Origin: Limanda limanda
Lineage: Eukaryota > Chordata > Actinopteri > Pleuronectiformes > Pleuronectidae
Length of the DNA: 64,000 nucleotides
Assembly: GCF_963576545.1 (NCBI RefSeq)
Contig: NC_083656.1
Coordinates: 9,041,346-9,105,345 of the forward strand
Direction of reading: 5' to 3'
Each line of letters opens with the position of its first letter. The first letter of the stretch is position 1. This document shows positions 57,371 through 64,000 of this stretch, one piece after another. The notes under the pieces were generated by a model that saw only the letters and a program-made list of their open reading frames with translations, was not told the origin of the DNA and did no database searches. A program made the translations under genes and the position numbers.

Positions 57371-58980
57371 AAGCTTACTCCAAGATTAGCGTTTCAATAA
57401 TAACAGAGTACAGTGAATAAAAGGATGTGTGTAAAGTCTCAGAAATATATGTAAAAGTAAAAATAAAAGTAAAAAGATTATTATAAGTGTATTAGAATAT
57501 GTGTGTCATATGAAGCAGTAAGATATAACATGATTTTACTGTATAATAAGAATATGTGATTTAAAACACATTTCAGTGTGATGGATTGATGAATTGAGAA
57601 TCTGTCAAATAGTCATTGGGACAAAATTTCATTAATCGTCAAACAGGTGATTATTTCACAACTGTAAATATAAAGAGACTCATCAAAACGATTCTTTAAA
57701 AAGGTTAAAATGTTCTATGAGAGGTTTGAAATGTTACAAATGATGATCAGGTTTAAAAACCTTGAAAACACCCATACGTGTGTCAGAGGGGGTCATCTGG
57801 GATCTACCTGTTGAGCCTCATTCTTGTGATTGATTAGTGATGCCTGCAGCGTCCGGAAGGGGGAGCTCTCGGCCACCATGCCTCATTCTGGAAGCAGCCA
57901 CCACAGAGGAAGTGTTGCGTCTCACTTTTTCCCGGTACGTCATCAGCACGCTAGCTCTCGAACTTTTAAACATGTTTGCATTGTTGTTTTATTTGTGTTT
58001 TGTTAAAACACTGGCTGAATGTTGAGTGTGTTTTGTAATTTGTTAATAAGAATGTTGTTTGTTAGCTAGCTAGCTAACACTCAGTAGCTGGTGCAGAATG
58101 TTAGCATGACTGAAACACATATTGCGTGTGTTTTGTTAATGTTTATTGTGGTTGATGCTTGACAGTTTTTACCATGAACTTTACACTGTGGTAATCAACC
58201 GTGCGGTTTTAATGTTAATTTAACTTTTCCACGGTAATACTAACCGCTGGGAATCTCTCAGTGGTTAACCGCTAGCCGTACATCCTAACGAGTGACCAAT
58301 ACAAACAGTGGAAGGTTAAAAACAGCTGACTGGCCAACACAATTTATATGTGTAGCATTTTAAATGAGCTAACTTATTAGCTGGGAAAGTCATAAAACGT
58401 ATGTCCTCTCAGCAACTTCTGTTTACTGAGAGTAAAAGAGGTTTTTACTCTGTATTTTACTTCCATTTTTTCTGCTTCTCATGCTCTGACCTTACGTTAG
58501 CCTGTGGTGTATTTCATCAACTGAAGGACCCCACTTTAAACACTTGAATGGTACCATGTTCCCTGTCGAACCAAAGGCTTGTAGCTTCACACTTAATTTG
58601 AATTCACTTCTGCTCATTTCAGCATCAGGAGCGCTCAGCTGCTCGTGATTGTCGGGATAAACCATGTGACCTGGACAATGGTGCAGAATAATAAGCGAGA
58701 TGATCGTCTTTTTTTACAGAGAATATTGCATGAAGTAAATTGCAGTACAATTTCATTTGTCAAGGCTTTTATTTTGACATTACCGATCTATAAACTATAG
58801 AGCTGTCCCACGGCACCGGCTGGGATAAAAAGGTTTGAATTATTATTTATGATTAAAGTCTAGAGTGGATTCAAATATCTTAGAGAAAATATACTTTTGA
58901 TCTTCTCGGGTTACTAAACAATAGACCCCCACCATTGTTCGATCGTTGTGTGTGTGAGCCTGGCTCCATGATCTCACTGT
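57371..58980. other. Gene-free, with a promoter-like patch near 57840-57960
   Basis: 57840-57960 carries an ETS-type CCGGAAG (57853-57859), a CRE-like TACGTCAT (57934-57941) and a possible donor CCCG|GTACGT. It could be a non-coding first exon on the plus strand. A 'tagctagctagctaac' run lies just downstream (about 58063-58078). No coding exon connects to it within the window. Confidence 0.25.
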
Positions 58981-61900
58981 GCCTTCTCTTTTTTTCTATG
59001 GCACTTCATTCAATGACATCCAAAAACATTAATGGTTAATTATTTCTGAGGAGGCTTTTTGCATAGCTCCCGTATCTCCGGGTTAATTCAGAAGCATTCC
59101 CTTATCTTCCCTGGGGTATAGAGTTTGCATTCTAAGTGAGGCCCGGCACAGACACTCAGCAGCATCTTAACTTCCGAAGCTGAAGTGTGGCCGGGGTTAA
59201 GTGGTCCCTATGCTCACAGCACCTATCTCAGCCCAAACATGACAGCTGGGGACTTGACTGTTGCTATGGAAATCACAGCCCCCCCACCCACACTCCTCCT
59301 CCCTGCCTGTCCCCCCCCCTCCATCCCTTCCCCCCCTCCTGGGGTGCATGAAAATGCCCCAGACTGCAGACTGCTCATTTGAGACCATACAAGTCCTCCT
59401 CCTTCTCCCCGTGTTAACAAGTCAACTTTTCTGTTGTTCTGCCCTGTTTCAAACGGGGTTTATTGCAAATGGAAAATGGCTCGGGGTGCACTCGGGTGCT
59501 TAACGGCGCTCAGCTAGGCTTTGCAGCTGGAAAATTTCCTAGAATGGGCTCCCGTAAGCCGTCCAGAGATGAAGACTGATAAACTGTTGTGCTTCACAGT
59601 CTTCTACCTCCTTTTTAAATGACCACAACAGAAATAGAATGCAAGTTAGTGCTGTATATAAATAGAAAAGATTGTTTATAGAAAATAAAGTCTATAGATG
59701 AGGCCTATTGATCGTGATCAAGTGTATTATTGCTTATAATTTAAGGAAACATTCTTAAGACACCGTATTAAACAATACTTTTTGTGCTTTTTGTGTTCAG
59801 AAAAAACTTGTCAGTGTATTTACATTCTGTTCTCGCCTCCCCAAATAGGTTTTCATGGTTCCTGGCAGAATCCGTCTGACATGTGAGTATCCATGTGCAC
59901 AGGAAACAAAGCATCCATGTTTGAGTTATTTCTTTTATGTTGTTTGGAGTTATATAAACCAAAAAAGTACATTTTAGGCAACTTAATGTGTTTTATCACT
60001 TTACACCCTACAACAACAGAGTCCAAATGTATTTCCACCACACATATGGTCATCTGACTCCTGTTATGATGTCCAGTGTTGATATTTATCCACCTGCCTG
60101 GTGTCAGGATGTTTTTACTCAGAAGTTATTAACACTGCAAAAAGGTTTATGACATTGTTTAGGAGGAAGATGTTAAAAAAACCCATCAAGTCATCAATTT
60201 GAAATAAACAAAGAATGATTGATTGAATTAATTAAACTTCATAGGTAAAGTATTTTCCACACAAACAAGGAAACACCAAATAGTTCAGATAAGAGAAGAA
60301 ATTTACTGACCGGAGTAGAACCAGAAATAAAATGTAAGGAAAGTCATATGTGAACTAGTTTAAACTTCAAATTGTTATTCTGTCATGATAATCTTTTCAT
60401 GACTTCTCAAATCAAGAGAAAGTCGTCACACATAAGCGTGGAGAATTCATCTTTAAGCTGTCACTTTAAAGTTTTAACACTCAAACTTGTGGTGTATAAA
60501 CAATGTTTATTTCCTGAGAAGCTCCCTGCAAAAAAAGAAAGTGCTGGAGGAGCTTCACAGCATCGCCACTATAAATAATTATCTGCTATATATTTCATCA
60601 CTCCCACTCCTTTCCTGTCTCAATCAATCCTGAGCCGAGGAGCTCCGCATGCTGCTGTAAAATGACTGGAAGCTGATGGATACAGTCCCCGGCAGAGCAT
60701 GTGACTTGTCTCCATCGGCGCCTATGGCACCGCATTTAATCTAAATGTAGTCCTTGACAACAGAAGTAGCTCTGCACTTAGAATGTATAAGAATATATGC
60801 GTTTCTTTCTTGTGTGTGTGATTGTAAAAATGGGACAGGTTGCATCTGTTAATGTTTTATTTTGAGCACCCAGACAATAAGAAAACTAAATATGAGTTAA
60901 TATTTTTGTATTTGACTCGATTTAAAGAGCAACAACAATTAGTCTCAGACTGACGGTGACATGCTTTAAAGTTGTTAAAGTTGTACGAGCGGTGGCTGTG
61001 GGGGTGCAGGTGGGATCTGGCCAATCCCGTGCCAGCTCTTCTCCACTCGGCTCCTTTCTCCAGGGCAAAGCTCTGGCCTGCTGAGAGCACACATGAGCGG
61101 TCTGTGTGAAGGCCGAGATCCCGGCAGCCCTCACCCCCCCCGCCGACACTTCATCCGTCTTGCAGTGTGTTGGCACTGTGAAGGGTAAACTGGGCTGATC
61201 TGTGGGACAGGCGGGGAGGGCACAGGAGAGCAGTCTTCCCGCCGGAGCCCCCGGACCAGCACGCTCAGATTAGAGGAAATTTGTTCCACAATATTGTGGC
61301 CTCCTGCTTTCCAAGGCTGGGCCCGCACAGAAGGCAGAGGCAGAGATTTGGGCGCTGGCCAAGCCTTTTCGTCGGGCTCCTTGTTCGCACCACATGTGCC
61401 GAGCTCGACTCCCCACTGATCCGTCGAGCTTTATAGCCTCCCCGCCTGATGGAACAAATGCTACATCGCAGAAAATAAACTTATCTCATTTGGATGACAA
61501 CACATTCCCCCAGGTTATAATGTTGCACCATTTTGAAAAGGCAGACAGGGTCAATTGTACATTTCCAGCTCAACCAGGGAGTCTTTAGCTGTGAAAACGC
61601 CTGTCTCTCCACATGCCTGACAGTGAATTTGGAACACTTTGCCTTATTGACTCCCTTTGTGTTTCATCTAAACTATTCCCCTAGCATGGTGCTAAACATA
61701 TGCATTTCTTATATATACAGAATTCACGTGGGCTCACTTGTCTTTTTTGGTGTGACTTGCTTTGTAAAATGTATGTTTCAATCCATTTCCTCAGCCCGTT
61801 TTTTCTTTTCTTTTTCTTTTTAAGAGGATGCGTGACATGATTGATGACCTTAGTAGATTATCCCCAATACAAAAGCCATCATTGAACAGCAGGGCTGCCA

Positions 61901-63700
61901 TTGTGTGTGGGATGTCTCCCATTGATTTAAGTAGTATATTTTCATGATCTATAAAGAGACCAGCTGGAGAGAAAATTGTTTGCTCTCAAACATTTAGTGT
62001 CTATAAGCCATCACACTTGTGATTAGAAAATGATTATCACTCTTTGAACTCCTTTGTTGTAGTTTTTCTGGGACAACAGTTAAATTCTTTACAAAAGAAA
62101 ATTGGCTGTAATGAACCGAATTACGCTTAAATGTCAGAAAACCTATATTACTAATGGAAAAGAAACGGGTTTGTCACTTAAACGGGTATATGTTTTGTTT
62201 TAGATGGCTGTACAGTACAAATATGTGGAGACTGGAGTTGGTGTGTTATGACCCATGAGTGGCTGAGGTAAAAATTCCCTTGGAATAATTGAAGATCATC
62301 CCTTTGGATAAAACAGTCTAAATGTAAGTGCTTCCAGTCTCATGCTTCAAGTCAGCATTGACTTTTTTTCTGTTCTGTTTGATGAATCCTGCTACAACCC
62401 CTCCACTAAATTTCATGGAAATCAGTTCAGGTGTTTTTGAGTAATCCTGCTAACAGACAGACTAATGGCAATGAAGCCGTAACAGCCAACGCTACATGTG
62501 TGGCTGTGCCAGGAGAGTTAACTGGGAAACTTTGTGCTATTTTGGGTGAACTAATCCTTTCAACAATGGTCCATGGTACCTCCATGTGTTAAATCTATAG
62601 TGAAAAGAGGACATGTTGGACCAACTTAAAAACTTAACAAATTAATTAAGTGTGTTCAAGCTGAAGTTATATATTTGATGATTGCTAACTCTACCTGATA
62701 CATTGTTGGTAAACATTTTGCCTTTTTCATTGTCAGTAGTATCTGTAATCTTCTCAAGAGCCGGTCAACCCACAGAAGAGCAGCTGTTTGTCAACCCTGT
62801 TATCAGCGTCCTTTCTTCTGGTCACTTCCTGTCCTCCCACTCGTTACAGAACAACTCTCCAATAGACTTCTTTTGTCCACTGAGGACCTATTAACCACAG
62901 ATTTGTTTCCATCTATCTGACAAGCCAATGGAGGAGTGTACTCCCCACACAAAAGGGCCCCAAAAAGCCGTGGAGCTAAATATGTGAGTCAAAAAAAAGA
63001 AGAAACCATTATATACAAATTAATTCTCTCTGGAGCTGTGCTGCCCTGTCTTTTGGATAAGAATTGGAACGTCTTAATTGCTTTATTGCCTGGCCACGTC
63101 CTTCCCAGCGATCAGGTTGCCTCCATTTATTCAAGTGCCACAAGATGAGGAGCGGCTGGCCTCTCCCCGGCCCTGGAGCACATTAGACAGTGGAGAGTGA
63201 GGATACACCCTCCAAATTGGAAAACACTGGGCCACAGATTAACAGAAATGAACGCCATTAGCCTGGCGATGAGGAAATCATTCCCCCCCTCAGGTGTTTT
63301 GGAAGGCACTGTCACAATGTGGCTGAGGTGTTGTTTTTTTTAAACTCACCCTTGTGAATATTAATGAGCCGAGGGATTTGAGACAATGTTTAGTATCAAT
63401 TTACACTTTTAATAAAAATCCAAACATAACCCTGATTGAAGAAAAATATTAATTACAGGGGGCAGTGACATCAACAGATAGTAGGCCATTTTTATCTTGA
63501 AGAGAAGAAAAATAATCACTTTCCTGTTTTTCATTATTGTCTTTGTTATATCAGTTTACTGTCAGTTTTCAGCTGGAAAAATGTTTTTGCTTATAAATTA
63601 TTGTATCCATGGGTTTTTGACTTGTGCCATTATTTAACCAAAACTAGTTTGAATAACCAAATGCATATTTTTTTATTTTCTCCAATGGAATCGTCTACAG
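58981..63700. other. Gene-free; candidate regulatory islands
   Basis: Complex, GC-richer blocks lie at about 59030-59520, 60990-61480 and 62780-63300, separated by AT-rich DNA. A repeat fragment at 62390-62475 ('aatttcatggaaatcagttc ... aatcctgctaacagacag') matches part of 40300-40440. No coding gene recognised. Confidence 0.3.
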
Positions 63701-63714
63701 AGTCTGGTGCAGAA

Positions 63715-63726
63715 TGACGTCATTGG
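63715..63726. promoter_or_regulatory. CRE-CCAAT composite motif
   Basis: A perfect palindromic CRE, TGACGTCA (63715-63722), overlaps an inverted CCAAT box, ATTGG (63722-63726). This is a common core of vertebrate promoters. It may mark the start of a gene that lies beyond the window end; no exon is confirmed. Confidence 0.35.
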
Positions 63727-64000
63727 CGCAAGATGGATCATTGGCATCTTGGTAATTTTGGCTTTGTTTCTGTTTAGCTGGGAGTACACGTTCTATGGTG
63801 CTAGCATTAGCTAATCAGAATAGCGTCCACTGTAAGCCTGGATGCTAGTTAGCTTAGCTTGGATGTGGAATACAATCTTTAAAGCATAATTTACACCTGA
63901 CAATAGTTGACACAAGAGGTGAAATCACTGGTGTGTTGAGGTTAATAATTGGGGCGTGACAAGGGGGCGAAAATGGCTTCCTTGCGAAGTATGAAAGATA

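Overview
The window is vertebrate nuclear DNA, most likely from a ray-finned (teleost) fish. The genes are multi-exon with GT-AG introns, the products match vertebrate orthologues nearly end to end, and the intergenic DNA carries CA/GT, TC and GATTCT microsatellites and short transposon relics typical of fish genomes. Six protein-coding genes can be rebuilt exon by exon with consistent reading phase at every junction: dnajb12 (-), scd (+), sec31b (-), ndufb8 (-), a selenocysteine-encoding glutathione peroxidase (-) and fbxl15 (+). Dnajb12, scd, sec31b, ndufb8 and fbxl15 all have human orthologues on chromosome 10q22-q24, so the block is a reshuffled piece of an ancient vertebrate linkage group.

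Layout. 0.8-4.6 kb: dnajb12, an ER-membrane J-protein, with a MITE-like repeat in one intron. 4.9-7.2 kb: repeat-rich spacer (two GATTCT-tailed retroelement ends, one copy of an inverted-repeat element). 7.2-12.2 kb: scd with a CCAAT/SRE-like upstream region and a large TC-repeat tandem duplication in intron 1. 12.2-16.9 kb: gene-free spacer with a long CA repeat. 16.9-27.6 kb: sec31b, 24 coding exons plus one non-coding 5' exon. 27.8-31.2 kb: ndufb8, whose third intron holds a hAT-type element with an exact 8-bp target duplication. 31.4-32.7 kb: a cluster of TIR repeats. 33.0-34.8 kb: the glutathione peroxidase, with an in-frame TGA at the Sec position and a SECIS-like hairpin in a short 3' UTR. 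36.4-39.4 kb: fbxl15. 39.4-64 kb: no coding gene found; islands of complex, GC-richer sequence sit in AT-rich DNA, resembling a cis-regulatory gene desert beside a developmental gene outside the window. Human pax2 lies next to ndufb8/hif1an, so pax2a is one guess.

The genes do not form a pathway or operon. They cover ER lipid desaturation (scd), ER protein quality control (dnajb12), COPII export (sec31b), mitochondrial complex I (ndufb8), peroxide detoxification (gpx) and BMP-linked ubiquitination (fbxl15). I found no prokaryote-like system, CRISPR array, tRNA or rRNA gene. The most interesting items are the UGA/SECIS pair, an apparent stop-loss extension of DNAJB12, tandem duplicated splice donors in fbxl15, and two unnamed TIR repeat families. 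All identifications rest on recognising sequence motifs; no database search was run.
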